The notes below the pieces were generated by a model. That model was not told the origin of the DNA, did not search any database, and worked only from the letters and a program-made list of their open reading frames with translations. This document shows positions 25,837 through 34,143 of a DNA stretch of 64,000 bases, in pieces. A program made the translations under genes and the position numbers. The DNA is from JADLHS01 sp020848635. Its GTDB lineage: Bacteria; Verrucomicrobiota; Verrucomicrobiia; Limisphaerales; JADLHS01. The stretch lies in contig JBAOIL010000015.1 of NCBI GenBank assembly GCA_037044975.1, positions 62,001-126,000 of the forward strand. Reading direction: 5' to 3'. How positions within the stretch are numbered: the stretch's first letter is position 1; the number at the start of each line of letters is the position of its first letter.

Positions 25837-26757
25837 ATGCCAGACATGGCGACCAACGAAATCCCAACGCAAAAGGTTCGGCCTCTCGCTGCCCGGTTAA
25901 TGTTTGCGGCCCTCAAAATTCTGAAGGAGAACGGCGGCGAAATGCGTGGCAAGCATGTTTTGGAGGAAGTCGAGAAGCGAGAACCGCTGGGAGAATGGGA
26001 AAAGCAACGATACGAAAAGACGAACAACATCCGCTGGCGGTCAGTTCTGCACTTTTACTCGATTGATTTGATAAAGGCTGGATTTCTGGTCAAAAAGAAA
26101 GGGGTGTGGTTTTTGACGCCGGAAGGAGAGTCTGCGCTCAAACTCGGGGCGACAGGTTTAATGGACGCCGCAACGAAAGCGTATCGGGAATGGCGTCAAA
26201 AGAATCCAAAACAACCCGAAGTTATTGAGCCCGAAGCAGCGGTGGCAGACGAAGCAGTGAAGGCGGCGGAAGTTTCCGCAGATGAAATCGAGCAGTCGGC
26301 ATACGAGCAAATCGAGAATCACGTTAACAATAAAACGCCATACGAGTTCCAAGATTTGGCGGCGGCGCTGCTGCGAGGCATGGGCTACTTTACTCCATTC
26401 GTTGCACCTGCGGGAAAGGACGGTGGCGTTGACATTGTCGCCTACCGCGATCCCTTGGGCACGTCGTCGCCTCGCATAAAAGTTCAGATCAAACATCGCG
26501 AGTCATCTGCCACCGTGCAGGAAGTTCGGCAGTTGATGGGTCTGCTGCAAAAGGACGGCGATGTCGGAATCTTTATTTCATCTGGCGGATTCACTCCTGA
26601 CGCGAAGACGACAGCACGGAATTCCAATGTGCATGTTGAACTTGTGGATTTGCCCCGGTTCATAACGCTCTGGCAGGAGTTCTATCAAAAGCTGACGGAT
26701 GAGGACAAAACCAAGCTGCCGTTGTTTCCGATTTACCTATTGGCAACCGCAACCTAA
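25837..26757 (+). CDS. mrr: Mrr-type restriction endonuclease
   Basis: A 306-residue Mrr-family enzyme. Residues about 15-110 are the winged-helix Mrr_N domain (RLMFAALKILKENGGE, IRWRSVLHFYSIDLIKAGFL, VWFLTPEGESAL). Residues about 165-275 are the PD-(D/E)xK nuclease domain with Glu170 in YEFQDLAAALLRGMGY, Asp199 in GKDGGVDIVAY and Gln217-x-Lys219 in VQIKHR. Mrr enzymes cut methylated DNA (type IV restriction) without a partner methylase, and none is nearby. A second start (ATG 25846) is possible. AT content is visibly higher than in neighbouring genes, a hint of acquisition. It converges on the HEPN-like gene with a 43-base gap. Confidence 0.9.
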   Translation: MPDMATNEIPTQKVRPLAARLMFAALKILKENGGEMRGKHVLEEVEKREPLGEWEKQRYEKTNNIRWRSVLHFYSIDLIKAGFLVKKKGVWFLTPEGESALKLGATGLMDAATKAYREWRQKNPKQPEVIEPEAAVADEAVKAAEVSADEIEQSAYEQIENHVNNKTPYEFQDLAAALLRGMGYFTPFVAPAGKDGGVDIVAYRDPLGTSSPRIKVQIKHRESSATVQEVRQLMGLLQKDGDVGIFISSGGFTPDAKTTARNSNVHVELVDLPRFITLWQEFYQKLTDEDKTKLPLFPIYLLATAT

Positions 26758-26800
26758 AGCGATTTCTACGTCAAGTCTCCTCAACTGGCCGTCCGGTTCT

Positions 26801-27508
26801 TCATCCTGTCTTTCCAACGTCACGCCTGCGAATGACATCGGGATGGTGTATCAGCGCCTCAAAGACAAATTTCATGTCTTTCCAGTCCCGACAACCTTTG
26901 CTGTACACAGTCGTATCGAAATACTGGGAGTAGCGATTGAGAATTTGAAACCCCTCATCAATAAGCTGGTCAATATTAGGCAGTGGATGCTCATCTTCAA
27001 ATGGCTTCTGCCTGAACAACTCTTGTTCGTCGTTATGAAAAGTGACACGGTTGCGCCACGTATTGAGGTTTTTCACTTCGGGGTTCTCGTTACTTGAAAA
27101 CAGGAGATCGCGATCAAGTTGCACAAGATCAAGTTTGCCAATGGCTCGCATCAATTGATCCGCATGAGGATCGCTTTCCCTCCTCTTGCGGACAGATGCC
27201 GAGTCGAACATCTCTCGGTTTTCACGGACTGTGAGCAGAAACCGGTGAAGGTTAAAACTTTCCCGATTTTGGTCGTAGATTCGATGCAAATGAACCATCG
27301 ACGTTTGATAATGTGCTCGCAAAGTGTAGTTCCAGAAAACGGGCGAGCAATCAACTGCTTGGGTATGCGCTCTGCAAAGTCGCGACAGCTCGTTCAAAAT
27401 TTCGTAGTAGAAATTCGCCCAATACAGTTCATCCCACAGCTTGCGAAGGAAACCCCTGAATTTTTCAGGAGAGTCCATCTTCAATGGCCTTAGTGGTTTT
27501 TTCGGCAT
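26801..27508 (-). CDS. HEPN (AbiU2-like) domain protein, possible abortive-infection RNase
   Basis: A 235-residue all-alpha protein. The N-terminal part (FRGFLRKLWDELYWANFYYEILNEL) and the DCSPVFWN...SMVHLHRIYDQN region resemble the HEPN_AbiU2 group. A possible HEPN catalytic motif R-x5-H is at Arg152-His158 (WRNRVTFHND). HEPN proteins are usually metal-independent RNases in defence or toxin systems. No clear antitoxin is adjacent, but the Mrr-type nuclease gene converges on it, so the two may be a small defence pair carried together. The gene is AT-richer than its surroundings. Assignment to AbiU2 is by motif memory only. Confidence 0.6.
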   Translation of the reverse strand: MPKKPLRPLKMDSPEKFRGFLRKLWDELYWANFYYEILNELSRLCRAHTQAVDCSPVFWNYTLRAHYQTSMVHLHRIYDQNRESFNLHRFLLTVRENREMFDSASVRKRRESDPHADQLMRAIGKLDLVQLDRDLLFSSNENPEVKNLNTWRNRVTFHNDEQELFRQKPFEDEHPLPNIDQLIDEGFQILNRYSQYFDTTVYSKGCRDWKDMKFVFEALIHHPDVIRRRDVGKTG

Positions 27509-27522
27509 GACTTTGATTGTGA

Positions 27523-28190
27523 GATTATTCCCAGCCCCGAAAGCGTCAAGCGGCCATTTCGGCAGATGGATTTCTGATTACCAACTCGCACGTTGTTGAA
27601 GGCGCGAGCCAAGTTCATCTGGTCACAAGCGGAGGTTTGATTTCCGCCAGGGTGGTGAAGGTGGATGCGGCGAATGATCTGGCGTTGCTCAAGGCGGAGG
27701 GGCGGTTCGCGGCGTTGCCGGTGACGGCGAGTCGCGGGGTGAAGTTGGGCGGCACGGTGGTGACGGTGGGTTTTCCCAACATTGGGTTGCAACGGTTCGC
27801 GCCCAAGGTGCTGGCGCACGGCCACAACGGGCGAGATCGCGTCGCTGTCCGACGCGGGGGATGACGCGCGGTATTTTCAGACCAGGTCCTTGCGGACGGC
27901 CACCATGCAACCGGGAATATTGCAGACGGTCACCGTCCGGGCGGGGCGTTGGTGGATGAGCGCGGGAACGTGGTGGGCGTGGTGTCGGCCAGTTAAGCGC
28001 GCGGGCGGCGCTAGCCGCGAGCAGAGCGCTGCCGGAGAACGTGAATTACGCCACCAAAAGCAGCTATCTCCTGAGCTTTCTGGAGTCCGTGCCGGAAGTG
28101 GCGGCCAAGCTGAAAAAGGCGTCGGGCGAGGAGAAGAAGTTTGAGGATGTGGTCAAAGAAGCTGAACAAGCGGCGGTGCTGGTGCTGGTT
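27523..28190 (+). pseudogene. Decayed 3' part of a trypsin-like (S1C/HtrA-type) serine protease
   Basis: Several frames together encode the remains of a chymotrypsin-fold protease. The first reads SADGFLITNSHVVEG (catalytic His), ANDLALLKAEGRF (catalytic Asp) and GGTVVTVGFPNIGLQ. The next frame reads GEIASLSDAGDDARYFQ, then ALVDERGNVVGVVSAS with a stop, and finally NYATKSSYLLSFLESVPEVAAKL and FEDVVKEAEQAAVLVLVY. The GNSGG segment with the nucleophile Ser is not recognisable, and shifts occur in both senses, so this is a true pseudogene. The whole N-terminal half is missing and the remnant begins right beside the HEPN-like gene. Confidence 0.75.
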
Positions 28191-28196
28191 TACCGA

Positions 28197-28246
28197 GGTG
28201 GGGCGAGGCTACTGACGAGCCGGCTCGCGAGGACGCTCGCCCCACC
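28197..28246. repeat. Short inverted repeat at the end of the protease remnant
   Basis: Arms GGTGGGGCGAG (28197-28207) and CTCGCCCCACC (28236-28246) are perfect complements around a 28-base centre. The form matches dispersed REP-type palindromes and may also terminate transcription of the flanking genes. Confidence 0.6.
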
Positions 28247-28287
28247 GGTGTCGGCGACGGTGTTGATGAAGCTGTGCGCGATGAGGT

Positions 28288-29508
28288 TCACCGCACGGCA
28301 TCGAACATGGCAACGATGTTCGCGGGGGGCACGTCGGCCATGATGTTGTGGACCTGCTGGAAGACGTAGCCGCCGCCGGGCCGCCAGATTTCCACCTGCC
28401 GCCGGACATGATCGCGCACCTGTTGCGGCGTGCCCTGGATCAGCACCGCGCGCGTGTCGCATCCGCCGCCCCAGAACGTCATGCGCTTGCCGAAATCCTG
28501 CTTCAGCCCGGCGGCTTCCATGCCGCGGCAGGTGATCTGCACCGGATTGATGGCGTCCAGGCCGGCGGCCATCATGTCGTCCAGCAGTTCGCGTACACCG
28601 CCGCAGCAGTGGAGCATGACCTTCGCCCGCGAACGTTGTTTGACGCGCTGCCACATGAGGCGCTGGCGCGGCTGAAAAAACTCGCGATACATCGCCCGCG
28701 AAATCTGCGGACCTTGCTGCATCCCGAAGTCGTCACCGAACAAAATCACATCCACGTGTTCGCCCACGGCGGCGAGGAACCGGTCGAGGTTGGCGAGATG
28801 AATCGCCACCAACTGGTCGAGAAAGCGATGGGCCCGTTCGGGTTCCCCCGCCAGCAGCAGGAAGAAATTGTCGTTCCGATAAAAGTACTGGCCGATCTCC
28901 AGGAGGTTGCCACCGAACAACCCGAGGATGGCGCGGTCGGTTTGCTGGCGGAATCGGCGCGCGGTTTCCGCCAGCAGCCGTTCGCCGTCCGGCCCGGCGA
29001 CGCTCGGTCCGGGCGGCGTGGCGAAGGCGGTCCACATACATTCATCGAAGGCGGCGGCGACGTGGGCGGGATCGTCGTTCTCGAGGAGCGGGAAATGCGT
29101 CTGCTCGAAATAAATCACGCCGTCGGGCATGCGCCCCAGCACCCGGCCGGATTGCGAGCGCAACTGCCATTCGCCGGGGACGCGATGCGGCCGGGCCCAA
29201 ACGGGCATCAGGCAGGGCGTGCCATCAGGCAGCGTCCATTCGCACCACCATTTGTCTTCAAGTGCGAACGCGCGGCCGAGCTCGATCGTGTCCACTTGAA
29301 ACCGCGCCAGCACGTCGTCGTCCACGATGGCGAGTTGCTGGATGGGGTCATAGACCCGAATGGGTTTCTTGGGCAGCCCGAGGAAATCCCGCAACCGCGC
29401 GTAGGCCATGGCCATGATGCCGGACGAGCGATGGCCCGAGAGGTCAACCGGCACGCGGTCAGGTTCCTGGTGATTCAGCGTGGCGAGGATGCGTTCTTGC
29501 GAGGTCAT
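28288..29508 (-). CDS. Uroporphyrinogen decarboxylase superfamily protein
   Basis: A 406-residue URO-D fold protein, clearly different from the one at 14041-15060. It has MTSQERILATLNHQEPDRVPVDLSGHRSSGIMAMAY at the start, DVILFGDDFGMQQGPQISRAMYREFF in the middle and VMLHCCGGVRELLDDMMAAGLDAINPVQ near the end. The His-Cys of LHCCG fits the metal-binding methyltransferase-type URO-D branch. Long members of this branch are abundant in Planctomycetes and Verrucomicrobia, mostly with no known substrate. It stands alone, 41 bases from the protease-remnant palindrome. Confidence 0.8.
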   Translation of the reverse strand: MTSQERILATLNHQEPDRVPVDLSGHRSSGIMAMAYARLRDFLGLPKKPIRVYDPIQQLAIVDDDVLARFQVDTIELGRAFALEDKWWCEWTLPDGTPCLMPVWARPHRVPGEWQLRSQSGRVLGRMPDGVIYFEQTHFPLLENDDPAHVAAAFDECMWTAFATPPGPSVAGPDGERLLAETARRFRQQTDRAILGLFGGNLLEIGQYFYRNDNFFLLLAGEPERAHRFLDQLVAIHLANLDRFLAAVGEHVDVILFGDDFGMQQGPQISRAMYREFFQPRQRLMWQRVKQRSRAKVMLHCCGGVRELLDDMMAAGLDAINPVQITCRGMEAAGLKQDFGKRMTFWGGGCDTRAVLIQGTPQQVRDHVRRQVEIWRPGGGYVFQQVHNIMADVPPANIVAMFDAVR

Positions 29509-29814
29509 TGGCTTAAGGTCCAGGGGCTGCGGGCAGGACAGGCCGGGCGAAATTCAGTTCGTGCTGGGCCGATCCGACGGTTGTTTTGCCACCCGCGCTC
29601 CCGTGACCAAAGCCATTTGAAATCCGCGCGACCACCAAGCGCAAGCGTTTTTCCAAGGACGAGGGTAGCTATCCGCGTCCGGCGCTCAAACCCTACCGCC
29701 GAACGCGGCGGGGTGCAGGTTGATCCCAGTCCGGGCGGGAAGAATCCGGCGTTCCGGGGAGCTTGCACTGAGGGGCTTGGGCCGCGCACCGAGCCGATGT
29801 GGGCTGGACTTGCT
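29509..29814. other. Gene-free stretch between two minus-strand genes
   Basis: These 306 bases should hold the promoter of the URO-D gene and the end of the YgjP-type gene. I see no conserved gene, RNA or clear operator in them. Confidence 0.4.
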
Positions 29815-30543
29815 TTAGGAGCGCAACAATCGGGAGTGCTGTTTCAGCCATTGCTCGGCGGAGCGATAATCGGGACACACCTTCTCCACATGGTGCCAGA
29901 ATCGCGACGAATGGTTCATCTCCCGAAGATGCATCAATTCGTGGAGAATGATGTAATCGCACACGAACGGCGGGGCCTGAATGAGCCGCCAGTTGAGGGA
30001 GATCGCTGCGCGCCGGGAGCAGGAGCCCCAGCGCGAGCGCTGATTGCGCACGGTCACGCGGCGCACAGTCAGTTCATGCCGGGCCGCCAATTCCATCACG
30101 CGCAACGGCAGCTCCCGCTCCGCCAACCGGCGCAAATGCGCTTCGACGGCGGGTCGCAGGTCGCCCCCAAGATCTGGCACACTCCATTTCTCCGGGCCAA
30201 GGCGAATCACGCGATCGGCGTTAACTTCAGCCTCCAGGCAGGCCAGCGCGCCGCGGAATAACACCGCCGCACCCAGCCGCCATTCAGTTGGCAGCGGAGA
30301 AAGGGCGAGCGGACGCTGCAGTTGCACGGCGAGCCAGGCCAGATTGCGGTGCGCGAAACGGCGCGCTTCGGAAACTGAGCCGCCGTGCGGGACGGTCACG
30401 CGCGCCGTACCATCGCGGCGGAGGCGCAGCACATAACGCCGGGCCCGGACATTCCGCACCAGCAGCAAGGGAACGGTTTGCCCGGCCACTTCGAGCGATT
30501 CTCCGGCCGGGGGCGGGCGCAGAAAATTAAACCAGGAGCGCAT
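29815..30543 (-). CDS. YgjP-like M48-type metallopeptidase domain protein
   Basis: A 242-residue protein of the YgjP/UTP-pyrophosphatase-like zincin family. The C-terminal part has the zinc motif HELMHLREMNHSSRFWHHV (H-E-x-x-H then His further on) and the family segment VRNQRSRWGSCSRRAAISLNWRL before it. The N-terminal half is beta-rich (RRYVLRLRRDGTARVTVP). Start ATG 30543 fits family length; an upstream in-frame extension to 30807 overlaps the DUF1294 gene and is rejected. The physiological substrate is uncertain. Confidence 0.88.
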   Translation of the reverse strand: MRSWFNFLRPPPAGESLEVAGQTVPLLLVRNVRARRYVLRLRRDGTARVTVPHGGSVSEARRFAHRNLAWLAVQLQRPLALSPLPTEWRLGAAVLFRGALACLEAEVNADRVIRLGPEKWSVPDLGGDLRPAVEAHLRRLAERELPLRVMELAARHELTVRRVTVRNQRSRWGSCSRRAAISLNWRLIQAPPFVCDYIILHELMHLREMNHSSRFWHHVEKVCPDYRSAEQWLKQHSRLLRS

Positions 30544-30557
30544 GGTTACAAACAGGG

Positions 30558-30836
30558 TCAGCGATACGCGAACCAGGCATAAAGCAGTCCGCCCCAAACC
30601 AAAAAGCTGGCGGCATATTTGAGCTGAAAGGATCGTTTGGCGGTTTTGTGCCGGAAGACGAGCATGGCGAACAGCCCCCCCAGCCAGCCGCCCAAGGCCG
30701 AGACGAGGACATGTTGGAACTCCGACACGCGGCGGTCCGAACGCCCCGCCAACAGCTTGTCGTAACCAAACAGCAGAAACGCAAGGACGCTGGTCAAGCC
30801 CAGCCAAGCCAAAAAGAATTGATCGAATGTTGGCAT
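30558..30836 (-). CDS. DUF1294 small membrane protein
   Basis: A 92-residue integral membrane protein with three hydrophobic segments. It matches DUF1294 by FGYDKLLAGRSDRRVSE, the ALGGWLGGLFAMLVFRHKT segment (Gly-rich helix, then R-H-K-T) and the WGGLLYAWF end. The family is sometimes fused to cold-shock domains; no such domain is present here. Start ATG 30836. The gene lies 14 bases upstream of the YgjP-type gene in the same direction, so the two probably form one transcript. Function unknown. Confidence 0.85.
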   Translation of the reverse strand: MPTFDQFFLAWLGLTSVLAFLLFGYDKLLAGRSDRRVSEFQHVLVSALGGWLGGLFAMLVFRHKTAKRSFQLKYAASFLVWGGLLYAWFAYR

Positions 30837-30936
30837 CCCGCGATTAAATACGCGCGCCGCGGTGACTTGGCCCCCGCTGCCCGCACCAAAGAGTTGCACC
30901 AAGCCCCCGGCGCGGGCAAGCTTTTCAACCTTGGTC

Positions 30937-31416
30937 ATGAACAAACGCACGCTCATCAAGAAAATTCTCGCCCAACTGACCGCGGAATTGGAGGTGTATT
31001 TCCGGGCCGCCCACGCGGCGCACGCGGAAGCCACCCATGAGCAAAACAAGGCGGAGAACAAGTATGACACGCGTGGGCTGGAAGCTTCCTATCTGGCGCG
31101 GGGTCAGTCCCGGCAGGCCATGGAAACGAAAGCGGCGATCGCGGCCTTTGAGAAGTTGAGCCCCCGCAAATTTGCTGCAGGCGAGCCGATTGAGCTGGGC
31201 GCGTTGGTGGAGGTGGAGCAGCGACGCGAACGCACGCTTTACTTCGTGGGGCCGAAAGCCGGGGGCACCGAGGTGGTTCACGAAGGCCGGGAAATTCTGG
31301 TGATCACGCCGCAATCGCCGTTGGGCCAGCAATTGCAGGGCAAGAAATCCGGGGATCGGCTGCAACTGGACCTGGGCGGCGTCCGCGAGCCGTATCGGGT
31401 GATGACGGTTGAATAG
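30937..31416 (+). CDS. GreA/GreB-family elongation factor-like protein
   Basis: A 159-residue protein with an N-terminal coiled coil (about residues 1-75) and a C-terminal FKBP-like domain (IELGALVEVEQRRERTLYFVGPKAGGTEV, then VITPQSPLGQQLQGKKSGDRLQL). The SPLGQQLQGKKxGD segment is diagnostic of GreA/GreB proteins, which enter the RNA polymerase secondary channel and stimulate transcript cleavage. The coil tip has ENKYDTRGLEASY rather than the usual DLSENAEY, so this belongs to a divergent group that may bind polymerase without the same activity. Start ATG 30937. Confidence 0.8.
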   Translation: MNKRTLIKKILAQLTAELEVYFRAAHAAHAEATHEQNKAENKYDTRGLEASYLARGQSRQAMETKAAIAAFEKLSPRKFAAGEPIELGALVEVEQRRERTLYFVGPKAGGTEVVHEGREILVITPQSPLGQQLQGKKSGDRLQLDLGGVREPYRVMTVE

Positions 31417-31532
31417 CGGAACGTTGGCGAACGGCGGGCATGCGCCGCCTGACTCCCGAGGGGAAGATCGCGGCGGTCAGGTTGCGGATCGCGGGTGGAG
31501 CCTCAGCCGGGAAAGACGCCCAAAGGGTTCGC

Positions 31533-32600
31533 TCAATTGAAACGGCTGGTGAGGCGCTCGCGTTCGCGTTCGGTTTCGAGTTTCCGCCGCACGAGCGCCA
31601 AGGTGGCACGGGTCAGTTCGCGCATCTCCGCGCCCTGGGTTTCGACTTCCTTTTCCAGTTCGCCGATGCGCTGCTCGTAAGCGCGAATGCGCTCCGGCAA
31701 GGACAACTGCAGCGCCGCGAGCCGGGTTTCCATTTCCACCAACGCCTGCTGCGCCACCCGCTGGGTTTCGAGCAGCGTGTTGCGCTGGGCATAAAGTCCT
31801 TGCACCAGGCTTTGTTTGGCGAATTCGGCGAGCTCCGGCATGAGCTTTTCACGGAGGATTTGTCCCTGCCGGCCGGCCATGGCCTCCGCCATGAGCGCGC
31901 GCTGTTTCCATTCTTCCGCGGTCGAAGGATCAGTCGCAGCCTCCGCCTGATCGGGGGCGGGCAACTGGACGAGCGCCGCCGGCGGCGGGCACGGGCCGGA
32001 TTGGCGCACGCGGTGCCGCCAAAACCAGGCAACCAAGGAACGCAACAACACGACAAGGACAGCAAATAATCCCACAATCCACCAAACCGCTCGGTTGGGC
32101 TGCGCGGCAACGGGAGGCAGGGGCGCCGGGACAGTGGCGGCTGGCAGATTCGCCGCGACCTCCTTGACCTTGGTCGCCGGTTGTTCGACCAACGGCGACG
32201 GTGGCAAACTGGTTGGCACGGCATCCAGAATCCTAATTTGACCTGGCGTTTTGAGAATGATTTGGGGCCGCCCTTGATAGGTGGTAATGCGGCCGGAAAC
32301 CTCCACCCGTTGGCCGAGGAAACGCTCCAGCTCGGGAAAATTGTTGGTGTTCTTTCCGCGAATGACACAGGTAAGGGGCGAGTCGGGATAGTGCTGATTG
32401 AGGTTCAGCAGCGCGAGGGTGGGGCGCAACGTCACTTGCACCACCACGTCGCGCACGACGACTTCCTGATTCACGTAATTCGTGGCGTCCGTCGCCAGAA
32501 TTTCGGGCGGCACATTCGGCTGGCCGGACAGCCGGAAAGCCACCGCCATTGTCCAGCACATTGCCACCAGCAGTTTGCGAATACAATTTAGACCACGCAC
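31533..32600 (-). CDS. Exported OB-fold/coiled-coil membrane protein
   Basis: A 355-residue protein. A signal sequence (RGLNCIRKLLVAMCWTMAVAF) is reached from a GTG at 32600; an internal ATG at 32561 would leave it short. Residues about 35-125 resemble an OB-fold (VNQEVVVRDVVVQVTLRP, GQRVEVSGRITTYQGRPQIIL), as in secreted nucleic-acid-binding-like domains of unknown role. A proline-rich linker leads to one membrane helix (AVWWIVGLFAVLVVLLRSLVAWFW) and then a coiled-coil tail of about 150 residues (GELEKEVETQGAEMRELTRA). Converges with the GreA-like gene. Function unknown. Confidence 0.65.
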   Translation of the reverse strand: MRGLNCIRKLLVAMCWTMAVAFRLSGQPNVPPEILATDATNYVNQEVVVRDVVVQVTLRPTLALLNLNQHYPDSPLTCVIRGKNTNNFPELERFLGQRVEVSGRITTYQGRPQIILKTPGQIRILDAVPTSLPPSPLVEQPATKVKEVAANLPAATVPAPLPPVAAQPNRAVWWIVGLFAVLVVLLRSLVAWFWRHRVRQSGPCPPPAALVQLPAPDQAEAATDPSTAEEWKQRALMAEAMAGRQGQILREKLMPELAEFAKQSLVQGLYAQRNTLLETQRVAQQALVEMETRLAALQLSLPERIRAYEQRIGELEKEVETQGAEMRELTRATLALVRRKLETERERERLTSRFN

Positions 32601-32997
32601 GACCGCATCGTGGTATTTTGAAATAATTCGCGCAATCTTGCGTTTTGATTTTCGGCAAAAAAACAGCGCCGCAACGCATGGGGGCGGCGGGGCGGCCAAT
32701 CCGCCCGGAATTTGGCCGGGCCCACAAGCTGGCTTACCTGGTATGTCGCCCCAGCGGGTCGGCTCCGGACATGGAGGTGTACGGATACCAACAGCAGGCG
32801 AAGGGCGAATGTTTTCGCGCCGGCGATCCGGGCCCGGGCGCCGAGGATGCGTCCCGCAAGGGCGGGCGTAATTCGGTTTATTCGCCGGCAGAGCAAGATA
32901 TGCAAAGAGAAAGACCAAATAGGAGGGGCAGTTTTCTCCAATCGGAGGACAGTCGGGCAGAGACAGCCACAACCGATCATCATCATTTCCCAAAATT
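32601..32997. other. Gene-free stretch upstream of the hydrogenase operon
   Basis: These 397 bases lie between diverging genes and should carry the hydrogenase promoter. I could not recognise a sigma-54 (GG-N10-GC) or sigma-70 promoter, a known regulator site or a small RNA. A purine-rich AGGAGGGG near 32922 is too far from the hydrogenase start to act as its ribosome site. Confidence 0.4.
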
Positions 32998-34128
32998 ATG
33001 ATAGCAACATCTCGACCGACCATTTGGGAGCATGCCCAGTCCCGGGGCGTTTCGCGGCGCGACTTTCTCAGCGCCTGTGCCTGGATGACGGCGATGCTCG
33101 GTTTGCCTGCGACGGCGGTGCCGGAAATCACCAAGGCCCTCGAAACCAAACCGCGCCTGCCCGTCGTATGGTTTCACTTCCAGGAATGCACCTGCTGCTC
33201 GGAGTCCTTCATCCGCTCCTCGCATCCAGCCGTGGCCGACATCATCCTGGACAAGATCTCGCTGGATTACACCGAGACGCTGCAGGCAGCGGCCGGCCAT
33301 CAAGCCGAAGAGGCCCTGCACGAAACGATGACCAAGTATAAGGGCGAATATCTCATGCTGGTGGAAGGCTCGATTCCGACGGCGGCTAACGGGGTGTATT
33401 GCTGCATCGGCGGACGCACCGCGCAAGATATCGTGCAGGAAGCCGCCGCGGGCGCAAAAGCGGTCATCGCCTGGGGCAGTTGCGCCTGCAACGGCTGCGT
33501 GCAGGCCGCCAAACCCAATCCCACCAGAGCGACGCCGCTGCACAAAATCATCTCCGGCGTGCCGATCATCAAAGTGCCGGGCTGTCCGCCCATCGCGGAA
33601 GTTATGACAGGGACGATTGTGCATCTCCTGGCATTTGACCGCGTCCCGCAGCTCGACGGGCTGGGCCGGCCCAAGGCGTTTTATTCCCGCCGGGTGCATG
33701 ACACCTGTTATCGCCGGCCGAATTACGACGCGGGTTTGTTCGTAAATTCGTTCGACGATGAGAACGCCAAGCGCGGTTATTGCCTCTACAAGGTGGGATG
33801 CCGCGGGCCGGTGACTTACAACGCCTGTGGCGTGATGCGCTGGAACGGTGGCGTGAGTTTTCCGATTCAATCGGGTCACGGTTGCATCGGTTGCAGCGAG
33901 GCGAACTTCTGGGACAACGGGCCATTCTATCATCATCTGCCGTCGTTCCCCGGCTTTGGAATCGAAACCACGGCGGATAACATTGGCCTGGCGGTGGGCG
34001 CAGCCACCGTGGCGGGCGTGGCGGCGCACGCCGTCGTGACCAACATCCGCAAACGGCATCTGATCAGGGAAGAGATGAAAACCAGCGAGGACGTGAGGGA
34101 CGGTCGCGCGGAACAAGGGGGCGAGTAA
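32998..34128 (+). CDS. hyaA: [NiFe] hydrogenase small subunit, oxygen-tolerant group 1d type
   Basis: A 376-residue iron-sulfur subunit of a periplasm-facing membrane-bound uptake hydrogenase. A twin-arginine signal SRRDFL (19-24) directs Tat export, and a C-terminal helix (about 328-349) anchors it. Proximal-cluster ligands are Cys64, Cys67, Cys162 and Cys196. The extra Cys66 (ECTCCSESF) and Cys167 (GSCACNGC) are the two supernumerary cysteines that build the [4Fe-3S] cluster of oxygen-tolerant enzymes. Distal ligands are His234, Cys237, Cys262 and Cys268; medial ligands are Cys277, Cys296 and Cys299. An additional Cys164 is unusual. ATG 32998 has no strong ribosome site. First gene of a four-gene operon. 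Confidence 0.95.
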   Translation: MIATSRPTIWEHAQSRGVSRRDFLSACAWMTAMLGLPATAVPEITKALETKPRLPVVWFHFQECTCCSESFIRSSHPAVADIILDKISLDYTETLQAAAGHQAEEALHETMTKYKGEYLMLVEGSIPTAANGVYCCIGGRTAQDIVQEAAAGAKAVIAWGSCACNGCVQAAKPNPTRATPLHKIISGVPIIKVPGCPPIAEVMTGTIVHLLAFDRVPQLDGLGRPKAFYSRRVHDTCYRRPNYDAGLFVNSFDDENAKRGYCLYKVGCRGPVTYNACGVMRWNGGVSFPIQSGHGCIGCSEANFWDNGPFYHHLPSFPGFGIETTADNIGLAVGAATVAGVAAHAVVTNIRKRHLIREEMKTSEDVRDGRAEQGGE

Positions 34129-34143
34129 CCCAGGAGATTGATT

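Noticed and set aside
25189..25872. A minus-strand open frame of 227 codons in the repeat island
   Set aside because: Its translation contains PHPGPLPTERE and SPSPRGEGRGE, which come from palindromic DNA repeats rather than from a protein family.
28348..30261. A 637-codon open frame on the plus strand across the URO-D and YgjP-type genes
   Set aside because: It is antisense to two well-supported genes and its translation shows no domain.
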